In this document: positions 11,947-24,429 of the stretch, piece after piece
Numbering within the stretch: the stretch's first letter is position 1
Layout: the number at the start of each line of letters is the position of its first letter
Assembly: GCA_032622095.1 (NCBI GenBank)
Contig: CP136067.1
Span: 39,847,549-39,911,548, forward strand
Source: Siphonodentalium dalli
Taxonomy: Eukaryota; Mollusca; Scaphopoda; Gadilida; Siphonodentaliidae
Direction: 5' to 3'
DNA length: 64,000 nt
The notes under the pieces: model-generated
The model's database searches: none
Seen by the model: the letters and a program-made list of their open reading frames with translations, nothing else
What the model was told of the DNA's origin: nothing
Translations under genes and position numbers: made by a program

Positions 11947-13260
11947 CAAGCGACTACATTATCAAAACATCACAAGGACTTTCGCAGCCCTTTGCCTCAA
12001 CTATAGGGGTGAGACAAGGATATTCGCTGTCCCCTACCCTATTTAAGATATTTATTGACGACATCAAATCATGTTTTGATGAATCTTGCGGTTCATGCAC
12101 TATACAACAATCTAAAATTAACCACTTACTGTTTGCCGATGACCTACTTCTAGTTTCGGAAAGCCAAACTGGCTTACAAAGGTCACTTGATAAAGTTGTC
12201 AGCTACTCTCAAGACAACGTATTACCGATTAACATCAACAAAACTGAAGTAATGGTGGTTAATCCAAACTCTACTGCAGTTCCAATGTTCAAAGTTTTAG
12301 GTAATGAGTTGAAAATTTGCGATCAGTTTTCATACCTTGGACTAATTTTTACGAAGAATGGAAAATATAAACTCGCCCAAGAGTCAATGAGTACAAAAGC
12401 ACTTAAAGTAATGCACAAACTGCGACGTGAAATGATAAATCGCTACCACATATCTATACCACTGGCACTAAAACTTTTTAAACACTAGTAAAACCAATTT
12501 TGCTTTATGGAAGCGAAATATGGGCACCAGAAGTATCGCGCAATGATAACTCGCCCTCTGAGAAGATACACTTGAGCTTCTGCAAAATGATACTCGGTGT
12601 ATAATCGAAGGCGGTCAACCATGCAGTGAGAGTAGAACTCGGCGTATATCCTATCTATGTCGAGTGCATAACACAGGCGTTTAAATTTTTGAAGCGAATT
12701 AATGGTCACCCGAACCAAATCTTGCGCGAAGCACATAGATCAAGCGAATCAAATACTATCAAACCCTCACTTAGAACAATGAAAGAAAAGTATGTTGCGT
12801 CATTGAACACGGCAGATGGAAATAGTTTGCACATTTCGGATAACTATATTAATAACGCCACAGAAAGATTGAAGGATGAATACATAAATAAATATATTCT
12901 TAGTGCAGACGATCCACACAGTAAACTAAGGACATATAATCAATTCAAAACCGTTTTCCGGTTCGAACCATATCTGTTATATACAACTTCGATGAAAGAT
13001 CGTGAACAATTCTGTAGACTTCGAATCAGTTGTCATTCATTAGAAATAGAAAAAGGTCGACACAAACGCCCACCGACACCAGCTGCATGACAAGCATATA
13101 TGCAAAATGTGCAATGCTAACTCAGTGGAAGACGAGAAGCATTTTGTCCTCCATTGTGCTAAATACGACAAGTTGAAAAAACGTTTATTCGAAGAACTGA
13201 ATTATAAAAGCAACGCATTTCTAAGAGCTATAGTAATATCTCAACATTTATATACATAAT
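11947..13260 (+). pseudogene. LINE reverse transcriptase, palm/thumb and C-terminal part
   Basis: Resumes exactly after the target duplication with LSQPFASTIGVRQGYSLSP (RT motif B), then HLLFADDLLLVSES (motif C, the catalytic FADD), and ININKTEVMVV and FSYLGLIFTKNG (motifs D and E). The frame ends at 12488, and later segments are in other frames with a stop near 12600. The region up to 13090 and beyond includes a Cys/His cluster (CKMCN...HFVLHC) near 13100-13160, the same C-terminal element as in the nested LINE. Confidence 0.85.
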
Positions 13261-13588
13261 GCGAAACGACCAACCAAATACAAGTCATGTGATCAGTCGA
13301 GCTATCAAAGAATTTTTTGAAACGAGAGAAAAAGCCCGTGATTGAGGTATGAATTAATAATTATTTTCTATTCCACACGATATCATAGGTCAGCATACAG
13401 ATTATTTACACGCTTATAGTTTTGAGTGTCTATTATGTCACATTGTATACATGTAGTTTGAATAGGTTGAAAGTTTATTATATGAAAAATGTATGTATAC
13501 TTATGTAAATTATATGTCTTCTTATTATGTAATGCATACGGCTCACATGAGTGTTTTTATGCTAATAAATATCATATCATATCATATT

Positions 13589-14393
13589 GTAGTTTAGTTT
13601 GGTCGTTATCTCATGTACAGATGAGTAAGTTTAGTTTGGTCGTTATCTCATGTACAGCTGAGTAAGTTTAGTTTGGTCGTTATCTCATGTACAGATGAGT
13701 AAGTTTAGTTTGGTCGTTATCTCATGTACAGATGAGTAAGTTTAGTTTGGTCGTTATCTCATGTACAGCTGAGTAAGTTTAGTTTGGTCGTTATCTCATG
13801 TACATATGAGTAAGTTTAGTTTGGTCGTTATCTCATGTACATATGAGTAAGTTTAGTTTGGTCGTTATCTCATGTACAGCTGAGTAAGTTTAGTTTGGTC
13901 GTTATCTCATGTACATATGAGTAAGTTTAGTTTGGTCGTTATCTCATGTACATATGAGTAAGTTTAGTTTGGTCGTTATCTCATGTACAGATGAGTAAGT
14001 TTAGTTTGGTCGTTATCTCATGTACAGCTGAGTAAGTTTAGTTTGGTCGTTATCTCATGTACATATGAGTAAGTTTAGTTTGGTCGTTATCTCATGTACA
14101 TATGAGTAAGTTTAGTTTGGTCGTTATCTCATGTACAGATGAGTAAGTTTAGTTTGGTCGTTATCTCATGTACAGCTGAGTAAGTTTAGTTTGGTCGTTA
14201 TCTCATGTACATATGAGTAAGTTTAGTTTGGTCGTTATCTCATGTACATATGAGTAAGTTTAGTTTGGTCGTTATCACATGTACAGATGAGTAAGTTTAG
14301 TTTGGTCGTTATCTTATGTACATATGAGTAAGTTTAGTTTGGTCGTTATCTCATGTACAGCTGAGTAAGTTTAGTTTGGTCGTTATCTCATGT
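13589..14393 (+). repeat. 37-bp minisatellite, ~21 copies, with variable E-box core
   Basis: The unit is GTTTAGTTTGGTCGTTATCT followed by CATGTA, a variable hexamer and AGTAA. The only frequent variation is in the hexamer: CAGATG, CAGCTG or CATATG, all matching CANNTG. Variants follow a partial four-unit order (CAGATG, CAGCTG, CATATG, CATATG), which implies amplification in 148-bp blocks. It abuts the tail of the LINE. Confidence 0.95.
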
Positions 14394-16128
14394 TATGTAC
14401 GGTTCGGTTAAAGGGCACATGCAAGCGGTTTTGCCGGGGGGGGGCATCCACTTTTTCTATACAGTAGGCCGGGGTGGGTGGTTCACATGCTAAAAAGGTC
14501 ACTTTTTTCTTGAGTGGCCGCAATTTTTTCCTCTTACAACATTTCTGCAATATAATTGCCTCAAAGTGTTCAGCATAATTGTTAAGGTGTGTACGGCACT
14601 TAGGGCAGTGCTTGGGGGGGGGGGTAGTTAGTGTGGATATAGGCATGATGCTTCTCAGAAATCCAGATTACGAACCAACTGTCAGGAATTCGCCTTTTTC
14701 ATCCGATCACATTGCCGTGTACCAATGCTACTGGTTCCAGGTGAAAATGGACAGTTATGTGAATAAACTTTAATGTGAATAAAATGAAAAAAGCTATTCA
14801 TTTATAGCATTAATATTGACTAATTATACATGATCAGACAGACATAGTTAGAGGCAAAAACATGGAAATCTCATTATGCTAGAAATTATTGAATCCTATT
14901 TAAAGCAACATCCAGTGTTAATTTTTGTTTGTTTTATTTAGTTGTATTTATTGTTTGTTTATGGACACACAATTAAATTTCACATAAAAGCCATATGGAT
15001 GTTAAAAGCCATGGTGTGAGATGGTATAAGATCTTGTGGGTCCAGTATTATTTAGCATAAATGATTTGCCAAAATTGACATTTTAATTATTTTGATACAC
15101 TTTTCGGGTGATTACTGAAAATCAGTGGAAATTTGGTAAAATGTTCATATAAGGCCAAAGAAAAAAATACTATGTTTACGCACATCGACCTACCCTAACA
15201 AAAATAACCACCGACCCTAATCTTTTTATTGATATTTTGAGAAAAAGCCGAAAATGAAAAAAAAAAACCCAATGTTAAGTTAAGTAATGCTTTATTCTCA
15301 GCCATTATAATACATGGTACATGAGAAAACATATATACACTATATACAAATTAGAACTTTCCGGGGTATACATAGACAGAATACAATGCAGATAATAATC
15401 AGTTACGGTCCAATATTGCATTAACATGTCCGGAATAGAACAATACAGATCTCGATAGACTTATTTAAAGATTCTAAGCGAACCGGGAAAAAAAGAAGAA
15501 GAAATTACATAAATATACATCATGGTTAGTATATAGTACTGTTTTCTCATTTTCTTTTTGGAAACCAAGTTGTTGTAAATGATGATGTACCAATATTACG
15601 TACATGATTATTATCTGTAATTAAATTGACTCATACATGCACATACATAATGACGTTCATTACTAGTATTTGCAAAACACATGGTTTCTAACATATCCCT
15701 GTGTAAAGTGACCATAAAGTGACAGCTGGATCAACAGTTAAAACTCAGGTGTGGATTGATGGGCATGATTTTGCGATTTTAGTTTCCTGAGAGTGGATAT
15801 CAGGCATGTTTTAAGCCTTGTTTGGGAACTATCAACAGACATGGCGGGTGTGTACAGTATAAATATAAAGGTTATCACCACATATGGAAGGGGTATAGCT
15901 CCAAGTACTGTTTCCAAAAACCAGGCATGCTACTAGTAGGTTGGATGTACATGTACTGGCTACCTCCAGACAATGGGACGTAGTCATCACAATACAAGTA
16001 CCGGTGTAATGGTGGTATTATGATGTATTATGTGTAAAATTCTCATAAAACATTAGTGACATCAATTTCATACCAAGTATTATAGCCAAAATTATGAAAA
16101 TGCGATATGTGAATAACAAATCACACAC
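14394..16128. other. No gene recognised
   Basis: Contains G-runs (14438-14447, 14613-14622) and mixed AT-rich sequence. TTAAGTAATGCTTTATTCTCAG near 15280 resembles the 3' part of a dispersed element, but I cannot assign it. Short open frames (for example 14383-14646 minus) lack any family signature. Confidence 0.4.
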
Positions 16129-16602
16129 TTAAAGGTACCCAATCCGATAAAACTCTCAATTAATATTTCAATGGCTTCGGGGGTCAAAAATATTTGATTC
16201 GAGTCGAGGAAGTCACCCATCAAAGCTCAGATTTGTTAGATATCGATTTTAGAAATCTATTATTTTTCATTATCGGGAATACTATCTGGCCCAGAACTCA
16301 GTCAAAATTGCGTTAAAATTACCACTTGATTTTAGAGTTATCCATCCTTGTCAGTTTGAATAGATTTGGAGTACACATCCAGAGCAGATTACGGCAGTTA
16401 TTAGTACTCATCTCGAGTTAATAACAATTTTCAAAAATCAATATCTAATAACTCTGAGCTTTGTTTGATGGGTTCCTCGACTCGAATCAAATATTTTTTA
16501 CCCCCAAAGCCAAAGAAATAGTAATATAGGACCCTCTGATCGGATTGTTGTTGTTGGAATCTGTTGAGATGGGGACCCTCTTTACGGATTGAGTACCTTT
16601 AA
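16129..16602. mobile_element. TTAA-flanked foldback MITE (AGGTACYCAATCCGAT ends)
   Basis: TTAAAGGTACCCAATCCGAT at the left and ATTGAGTACCTTTAA at the right bound long imperfect inverted arms (ATTTGATTCGAGTCGAGGAA against TTCCTCGACTCGAATCAAAT). Related copies lie at 23541-23957 and 29711-30175. No ORF. Confidence 0.8.
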
Positions 16603-17420
16603 GCATAAACCAAGTTTGATCTTTTATTCATTGAATTACAATGTAAGTGCATTCGTAGCGTAAGTTTACCCTTTATTGAGAAAATAAGACACAATAAATA
16701 ACGACACTATAGTAACTACAGTCTACACACATCGGTGTGAGTGAAAAGTGATCGAAATTCCTGATGTGAAATATAATAAGAATGTCATCACGAATTTACC
16801 GTTCTACTGTGCGAAGATGGGCGGTGCGGTACTGTGCGAAACGAAATAACATATATTTAATAAGGAATTAATTGTTATCATAAGACTATATAGTACATAC
16901 ATGCATGTGATAATCCATAAATATACTATTTTCTGGAATCGAAAGGAAACACATAATTATGAACAAAGCAGAAGATACATTCAGACGAACTCTGTCAATG
17001 GGGAAGTAACACGATTACGTTGTTCGTCGATTTTCGTTGAAATCAACACGGTGACACCTTTGAACGAAATGAACAGCTATGAAATGGACACGCTTCTCGG
17101 TAGAGTATCTCCGCTGCAGTGCTCACCCAGCGTCAAGAAAAGAAATAAATTGGTTAAATTCATTAAAGATGTTCCCGTTCCCCTCTCGACAAGGTATAAC
17201 TATTTTCACTTTGGTGTCGGTACTTGTAGTTTATAACCATGAATAGTCCAGCTGTCGACCATTGGCACATGATCTTTAATGCTTCACCAGCGCAGCTCCC
17301 ATCACGAACCTCATCAGTGGGTCATTTCAGTCAAAATATTCGACAGAAAATAGGAAATTATTCCACTTTGGTTGGAATTAGTTCAAGTTTCCTCTGACAT
17401 ACCAGCTAGTGATGATTATA
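16603..17420. other. No gene recognised
   Basis: An open frame on the plus strand at 16901-17236 has no family signature and no clear splice context. Otherwise AT-rich unique-looking sequence. Confidence 0.35.
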
Positions 17421-17423
17421 GTT

Positions 17424-17705
17424 GTGCCCTGTGCCAATGCATTCTCTTATATATGCGAGTCGACCATAGGTCGCCTCGCATATATAAGAGAATGCATTGG
17501 CCATTTTTTCTTGCATTCTTTAACAATTTTATAATTTTTTCTTACATTTTTTATAATATTTTTCTACATTCTTTGACAATTTTATCATTTTTAATATGTG
17601 TTAAGCCAATGCATTCTCTTATATATGCGAGGCGACCTATGGTCGACTCGCATATATAAGAGAATGCATTGGCACAGGGTCGTTCTGTTGGGTAAAGGGT
17701 GAAAT
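17424..17705 (-). mobile_element. TTAA-family MITE core (two hairpins), ends worn
   Basis: CCCTGTGCCAATGCATTCTC starts the first hairpin, an AT spacer follows, and the second hairpin ends in CACAGGGTCGTTCTGTTGGG and TAAAGGGTGAAA. The right terminus is GGGTGAAA in place of GGGTTAA, so the TTAA is lost. The next ~60 bp recur after the second copy at 18437-18500, showing a duplication of the whole block. Confidence 0.75.
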
Positions 17706-17744
17706 CGGTTTGGATAATGCAGGTTTTACGGCGAATTCATATTT

Positions 17745-18140
17745 ACATGAATGATTTTATGACGCTTGGTGCAGTGTCTTCCGGAGCGTATTGATATGTG
17801 GGTTATGGTGGCCGATACTGGTCTCGCGTGCTAACGGACCGGGGATCGCAACCTGGTTAGGGTATTCTGACAAAAATCAGAACTCGTACAGATACCAAGT
17901 TTGTCAGGCTGAAAAGTCTCATTCGAGATCACTGAATACAGATCCGAATGCAAAATTCCGACTTCCACCCTTACAACATTTGTCCAGGTATGTTGTGTTG
18001 TCGTGGATGCAGTACGCTGTCCGATTGGGCGCGGACATTAATGGCTGACCCATGTACACGCCTCGGTGTGTGTGCACCTTAAAGAAAGCTACTGCAGTCA
18101 CCACAGGGTTATAAAGTTGTGGTAGCACCTGGACAAGTTA
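17745..18140 (-). repeat. Second copy of the carried gene-like fragment
   Basis: The inverted counterpart of 4590-4975. On the minus strand it starts at the same acceptor-like CCAG|GTGCTACC and encodes the same open frame for about 45 residues. After ACGACAAC it carries about 25 bp absent from the other copy, including ACATACCTGGACAAATG. It sits between two hairpin-bearing MITE blocks. Confidence 0.55.
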
Positions 18141-18500
18141 CAGTTATGCAATGTGCCAATGCATTCTCTTATATATGCGAGACCATAGGTCGCCTCGCAT
18201 ATAAAAGAGAATGCATTGGCCTAAAAAAATTAATTTTTTAATACTTTTTACCATTTTTTCTTACATTCTTTAACAATTTTATAATTTTTTCATACATTTT
18301 TTAACAATTTTTATAATATTTTTCTACATTCTTTGACAATTTTATCATTTTCAATATGTGTTAAGCCAATGCATTCTCTTATATATGCGAGGCGACCTAT
18401 TGTCGACTCGCATATATAAGAGAATGCATTGGCACAGGGTCGTTCTGTTGGGTAAAGGGTGAAATCGGTTTGGATAATGTAGGTTTTACGGTGAATTCCC
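18141..18500 (-). mobile_element. TTAA-family MITE core, second duplicated block
   Basis: Same layout as 17424-17705: hairpin (centre damaged, lacking part of the GTCG), AT spacer, and a second hairpin with CCTATTGTCGACT. It ends in the same GTCGTTCTGTTGGGTAAAGG followed by the duplicated TCGGTTTGGATAATG tract. Confidence 0.75.
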
Positions 18501-21500
18501 GAACATACATTTTTATAGCAGACTCTATGCCAAGATCCAGTGGCTGGATTTGTGGTCACTTTAATCGATTAATATATTTCGGAAAGAGTCGATGTATATT
18601 ATGTACATACATGCATATTCCATGTTTCACCCTATTTATCTTTTGTATACTATCTCCAGTTATATTTCTCAATATCCATTTATGTATTCTGGATCAGAGA
18701 ATAAAGCATATACATGATTATTTTGGGAACAGTTTGCTAATTTACCAGTAAGGAGAATACAATATTACATGGTTGATTAATTTATTCCATATATCTCGGG
18801 AACAGTCGTAATGATGTATTATAATCTAACTTTCATTTCATATTGTGCATAGACTATGCCGCGCAATTACGATTAAACTGGGTTTATTACGTGCGCTCGC
18901 GCAACAGTATGGCGATCAGACAGATTCGTAGGTTGGTGTCACCAAAAACGACGTAAAACCTCGTGGCGTTCTGACATTTTTACTGTGCCGCGTTTTTGCT
19001 ATGTTTATTTTATGTGTTGTTTTCGATTATTTGTTTGTCGCCGATATCGCCATTTGTCGGGATTCCCTGTTTCTATATTTAAAACTGGCATGCTCGTAGT
19101 GAGCCTCGATTTCGATTTTTTCTCCCAGGTCAAAATACGTCAGAGTTATGACAAAAATAGATCGACCTACATTTTCTCCATCAGAACTCTACATCAAAGA
19201 GTCTATAGACTCCTTCGGGACCTACATAGACTCCTTCATTTGGGTATTTTTACTTATAGTTGGTAAGTTTTATCATTTTTGGTTCGTGCGAAGACCTCTT
19301 TTTATCGTGCGGGGAAAGAGAGACATTCAAAACGCGATTTCGTAATTCGACGCAATAGGCTGAATAGCCTAACCTTCAGCCGAGTTCCGGGTCAAATACG
19401 ACGAATGACGTAACACAAAACAAAACGCATTTGTTGACACAAACACCGTTTGAAGAGTTTATTATTACATAAAATGATCGTTATTGATTAATTATTGATT
19501 AATTATTGATTAATTATTGATATTTATTGTTGCATTTGGCTGCTATCAATATTTACACAAATAGTATTAATTATTTCTTATAATTGCTCCTTTGGTCAAC
19601 TTTGACTATCGGAAAATGAAAATGAAAATATGCCGCTGAAAAAAATGTAATCGATATTAAAGTCTCATCCTTTCGGCAACATGGAATTGGTTTTAATTAC
19701 TTAAATGATTAATATAGTAATTTGCATTTATCTGTGATGAAATGAGAAATGGTAATTTTTCTAACATTAAATTAAATAAAATAAATTAAGTAAAATACAG
19801 TGAAATTATTTTTTAAATTATTGTTTATTACATTTCTGCGCACGTTGGCATCTCTCTGAGTGCATTCTAGTTTACATTTAGTTCACACTGTCAATTCGCG
19901 AGGTCACATCAGTTCGTATTTATCTAAACAGTGTGATCAAGTATAGTGTGGAGTTCAGAACAAATATAACATTTTCTATGGAATAACATGGTTTACTGTC
20001 ACAATTGTGTCATTTAATTACAGTTATTGGGGGATTTTACGTGCGCTAAACCCCGATATAGAAAGACATATACACGGTTCTTCGACGTAAATCCAGCAGT
20101 ATCCTGACCGATTTCATTAGCGGGTTTACGTCGAAAGAAGCTTGGACTAGGTTGGAGTATGAACTTATCAGAACATACACAATCTGTGGTCTGAAATTTC
20201 AACCGATGTTGTGTCTGGCATGAAATTGCCAATTATTGAACATTTTTGGCCACAGTTGGGGGGGGGGGGGGGGTGGGGGTGGATAAACAAGTTTGGTAAA
20301 TGCGTGTTTTTTGCCATTAATGGATCGATCTCTCACAACAGAAACGTAAATAATCTTGCAGAATGATAGAAAATGACACATGTGTATTGTCTAAATGTTT
20401 GCATAGGATATTTATGGTCCACGTCCAAGATGGCTGCCAATCTGGTGACCGAAAATCGTGAAATTCCAATATTATTTTTTCCCCGCAAAAATCCACTCTG
20501 CATGTAGTATCCGGGAATTTGTTTCGTTTCGCCCGTATCTGCCGGAAATAACATTCCGTAATTTTGGAAATGTATCGATCTAATGTTGACCACGTCATGA
20601 GAATATACCGAATCATCATTATCTGTTCACAAATCATTGACAAACCATCCCGTTTTTGTATAATACATTGTTAGTCCCTGTCACAGCGGTCCTTCTTTGA
20701 GCCGAGCTTATTAATTTGGCATTGCTATAATTCTGCGACCATTGAGAGTCATGCTCCGGCAAAAAAAACAATAGGTTCCCCACCGTTTTGACACCACGTA
20801 ACCACCGTCCGTATATGTTTAACACCCCAGAAAATAATGAGACAGAACATGTGGGCCGATCCATGGGAGTATTTACTGATAGCCAGGTATCAACTTTCGC
20901 ATGAGATACAAGTAGTTTTCAGTGTTAGGTTTTATCTTTAGGTCGATCACATAAGAATGCTTATGAACAAATGTTGAAGTATGCTTTCTATTTTCGGTGA
21001 TCTGGGTAGTCTGGGTATTCTGTGTTACGGAAATCGTTGATTGCAATCTTCTTGTTTTGTTGGGGTGGTAAGAGGGAAATTGATTTCGGAAAAGTTTGAG
21101 CAAGTTGGCGTCAGATCGGATTGGGAATCTTTAAGTTAAAAATTCAAACAGTATTTAGTCCATGTGTAATTGAATGACATACGCTTACACACATAGAAGA
21201 AATAAACAATAATTAATGGCTATCACTTGATATGGTCCGGGCTTATTCCAATCGTTTTTAAAGTTTAACATTACTGTGTTGTGTGGGTAAACATTCACTC
21301 GGCTGAAATATCAATTTGAAACACAGAAGCATAAAATATTACATATTCCTTTAATTAAATCGTAATCTTGTGTTTAACACTGCATAGATAACTCGTCGTA
21401 TCGTTGGAGCTGCGGGTCATACCCACGACGTTGATTGTGCCGACTCGCAGCGCGCTTATATGGACGCTGATATGACGAACAGAACGAATTACAAGATCGC

Positions 21501-21587
21501 TCTCGACGGTTGATATGGCAACAAAATGGCTACGTGGAAAACTGGCGAACCAGTCTACACAATGTTATGATGAAAGGCCTCAACTTC
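18501..21587. other. No gene recognised; diverged repeats
   Basis: Holds a 12-bp tandem (ATTGATTAATT, about 19483-19530), a G-run (about 20258-20272), and a segment at about 19840-20160 related to 27600-28330 (shared GTTTACGTCGAA...TTGGACTA and GTGGAGTT blocks). The minus-strand open frames at 20317-20643 overlap in two frames and have no recognisable domain. Confidence 0.4.
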
Positions 21588-21731
21588 TCAGGTGCAGTCG
21601 AGTCTATAGTTATGGCTGATTGTGCGCGATAGCTGTCGTTGCTTGAATGCAGAAACACCTTCACTTGGTATTAATTCTTGCTCACTGAGATATTTTCTTA
21701 TGAAGGTCAAGTCTTCGGACTGGTACCCGTC
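21588..21731 (-). CDS. Candidate C-terminal exon, copy 2
   Basis: On the minus strand a strong acceptor (TTCTAATTGCAG) precedes 47 codons and a TGA stop. The peptide begins DGYQSEDLTFIRKYLSEQE and ends in a basic, serine-rich tail. It is a near copy of the exon at 24813-24956: about 12 codons differ silently and six change the residue, all without indels, and similarity stops just after the stop codon but extends ~30 bp upstream of the acceptor. That pattern indicates selection on a protein. The phase (0) and strand suit the 3' side of the TRPM gene, so a duplicated alternative last exon is my best guess. The sequence does not match a TRPM tail I know; an unrelated gene is possible. Confidence 0.55.
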   Translation of the reverse strand, partial: DGYQSEDLTFIRKYLSEQELIPSEGVSAFKQRQLSRTISHNYRLDCT

Positions 21732-23130
21732 CTGCAATTAGAATATTTGTTCAGCATGGAGAACAAGAAAACCATAGTCAGAAATGATAACGCCCTCAAG
21801 ATCATATTATTAGGCATATAAAAAATATAAAATATACTGGTTTCACGAATGCACCACCTCAGAATTCTGTTAAAACAACTAATCCTCCAAGTTATTAAAA
21901 CGACTACGGCTTATCACTGAAGGTTTATCAGTCACCACACCAGAAAGCCTCTAACTGTGGACAAAAATCTACTAATCGGATTAAATACACCCCTGATACC
22001 TCTACTTTAGTCTACATTCCAACTGAGACATACTTCATCAGCAATGTTAGCTGTTATATTATGCATTGTGTTCCCGCGAAAAAATCTTCAAGAGTGGCCC
22101 AGCCATTGTTCACACCTATATATCGAAAGCAATTAACGCAATGATATAATTGCTAAGTCTGAAGAAATCTTGAACACAGGCGACTAAAGCTTTGTCCCTA
22201 TCTTAAACACTGTAGCACTGGCTCCTGGGAACAATACTAAAATACCAATTTAGACTATAATACCAGTGACATAGTGCAAAATGTACAAAAGATCTATATT
22301 GGCTAAAATCACACCAACTATCAAAACCCTTATAAATTCTGGAAATCGGTCAGATCAGTCATAATATCCCTCGATGTGTCTTATTAATCAAATTCCCTTT
22401 TATTTGACATATAACTCGGCGAAATTGAATGAAGCGAAGTCGAGATATCGTATCGGAAACTTCCGAAATCTACAGAAGAAATCGGGTCGTCATATTCCTT
22501 GTCCGCTCAGAGCCATTTGACCCCGTTATAAAATCATTATTTAGGAGCAATAGGTTGTCGCGAACGTGTACATAAACGTGATGACATAACATACAAATGC
22601 TCAGATATGTTCCGAAGCCAACAATACCTCTTCTATTTCACCCGGTTTGTATATGCTCGACTTTTTCAAGTTTACTCATCAAACGGATTCCATAAACAAG
22701 ACATCTCTGTGATTGGGAGTAAATTTTGAGCGACTTTTTATAAGGCTTTTGACAGTTGGTGTGATTTTAGCCAAAATCGATCTTTTGAACCTTGTCATTG
22801 GTATAGTCTTCATTGGTGTTTTAGTATTGCCCCCCCCGCCCGGGAGCATGTGTGTATGGTTGATTCGTTATAGCCGTTCGTATCTCTTTTCGTCACTACA
22901 TGGCCTGTATCGAACAATTATGGACAATCGGTGCTCAGGTTGACGCAGTAAATCAGCAGGTACAGTTGAGGCTGTGGTAGATACGTCCAGTTTGTATATT
23001 AGTATTGTTATATCGTATACTGGGGACAACAGAAAGACGATGGGCTTTGGGCATGCTGCTCCTATGCAATATATATCATTGTGTTTTGTTATTGTACACA
23101 AACAATCTAATTTAAAGATGCATAATCCGA
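21732..23130. other. No gene recognised
   Basis: AT-rich sequence with no supported ORF. A short C-run (22831-22841) is present. If both candidate terminal exons belong to one gene, this is intron. Confidence 0.35.
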
Positions 23131-23541
23131 TTAACACTTTACCCAACAAAGCGGCCAAAAACGCCAAAATAAAGCTTCAACAGCCTAAAATATCTTCGGT
23201 CTGTCTCAATAAAACCATACAAATATGGATATCATTGGAACCGGTTCATTGACCACATTGTGATGGTTACAGTTATGCCCTGTGCCAATGCATTCTCTTA
23301 TATATGCGAGTCGACCATAGGTCGCCTCGCATATATAAGAGAATGCATTGGCCTAAAAAAAAATATTTTTAACACTTTTTACCATTTTTTCTTATAATAA
23401 TTTCTACATTCTTTGACAATTTGATCATTTTTAATATGTGTTAAGCCAATGCATTCTCTTATATATGCGAGGCGACCTATGGTCGACTCGCATATATAAG
23501 AGAATGCATTGGCACAGGGCCGTTCTGTTGGGTAAAGGGTT
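23131..23541 (-). mobile_element. TTAA-family MITE, reverse orientation
   Basis: Left end TTAACACTTTACCCAACA followed by the long subterminal region, then hairpin, AT spacer, second hairpin and CTGTTGGGTAAAGGGTTA. The final A of the right TTAA is changed. The layout equals the complete copy at 7054-7449 read on the other strand. Confidence 0.85.
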
Positions 23542-23957
23542 ATGTGCCCCTCAATTACTATTTATTTGGATTCGGGGGTAAAAAGTATTTAATCCGAGTC
23601 GAGGAACCCACCTATCAAAGCTCAGAGTTATTAGATATCGATTTTTTAAATCTATTATTTTTCATTATCGAGACTTATTAGTGGCCCAGTAAAAAGTCGA
23701 CGAGCCGACGTCTCGGACCAAATTGCGGATGAAGATGAATAACACTAAAATCAAGAGGCTTTCTGTTGGTAATAAGGCCAAATTTCGTCGAACAACGTGT
23801 TGATAAATAACACGGGCAATTTTATACTATAGTTGACTGTGGTTAGCATTATTTTTGGTCAATTAATCGATTCTGATAACTGAAGTGGCATTTCTAAAAA
23901 TGTTGTTTTTTGAATCTGATAATATGGGGACCATCGAATCGGATTGAGTACCCTTAT
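23541..23957. mobile_element. Foldback MITE copy (ATCGGATTGAGTACC end)
   Basis: Shares GGATTCGGGGGTAAAAAGTA, GAGTCGAGGAACCCACC and the terminal GGATTGAGTACCC with 16129-16602 and 29711-30175. Its left end is cut by the MITE just before it. Confidence 0.7.
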
Positions 23958-24125
23958 TCAATTAGGGTATGTTTACACAGCTGGCAATGCTTCATTAATT
24001 TATTCATATATGGCTATCTTTTGCACACATTTGAGTGATAATTGTGTCTAATGTTTTTGAAACACCATGCATTAGTTACCATGATAACCATGCACTAGTT
24101 GTTTCACGATTGATTTTCGTCACAT

Positions 24126-24342
24126 ACAGTAATGCTCTAAGTAATCGACTCTTCAACCAGAGCAGAATTATGGGTAACTTTTCAGGATTTAGTCGGAAAT
24201 ATGGCTTGTTGCCATTCATCGGAAAGCTCTCCCCGAGAGCTTTCCGATGAATGGCAACAAGCCATATTTCCGACAAAATCCTGAAAAGTTACCCATAATT
24301 CTGCTGTGGTTAAAGAGTCGATTACTTAGAGCATTACTGTAT
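24126..24342. mobile_element. Long palindrome, ~100-bp arms
   Basis: ACAGTAATGCTCTAAGTAAT...CCATTCATCGGAAAGCTCTC is followed at once by its inverted copy ending ATTACTTAGAGCATTACTGT. The arms are nearly identical with almost no spacer. A second, worn member lies at 40785-40978. Such foldbacks are MITE-like and can form cruciforms or hairpin RNA. Confidence 0.9.
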
Positions 24343-24429
24343 TTGAAGGCTAATTTCTGGCAAATGTCAGTACAATAATGTAAATTTGATAATAACTAAA
24401 TGAATTTCACAAATCACACTGCGCATGCA

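Larger units (their letters stand above)
8940..13588 (+). mobile_element. Non-LTR retrotransposon (LINE), broken and with a nested insertion
   Basis: Order is AP endonuclease, reverse transcriptase, thumb and C-terminal region, then UTR ending in AATAAATATCATATCATATC, a tandem pentamer tail of the CR1/L2/Jockey style. Endonuclease and RT are in different frames (shift near 9.66 kb), and the RT carries a frameshift at the FIDLKK motif (about 10910), a 922-bp insertion, and further stops near 12488 and 12600. It cannot make its proteins. The 5' start is approximate. Confidence 0.85.

Noticed and set aside
13589-14393. Possible CRISPR or telomere-like array
   Set aside because: Contiguous identical 37-bp units with no spacers.
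20317-20643. 108-codon minus frame as a Nudix (NUDT9-H) exon of the channel
   Set aside because: I looked for GRG..GPNH and Nudix-box features and found none; two frames overlap.
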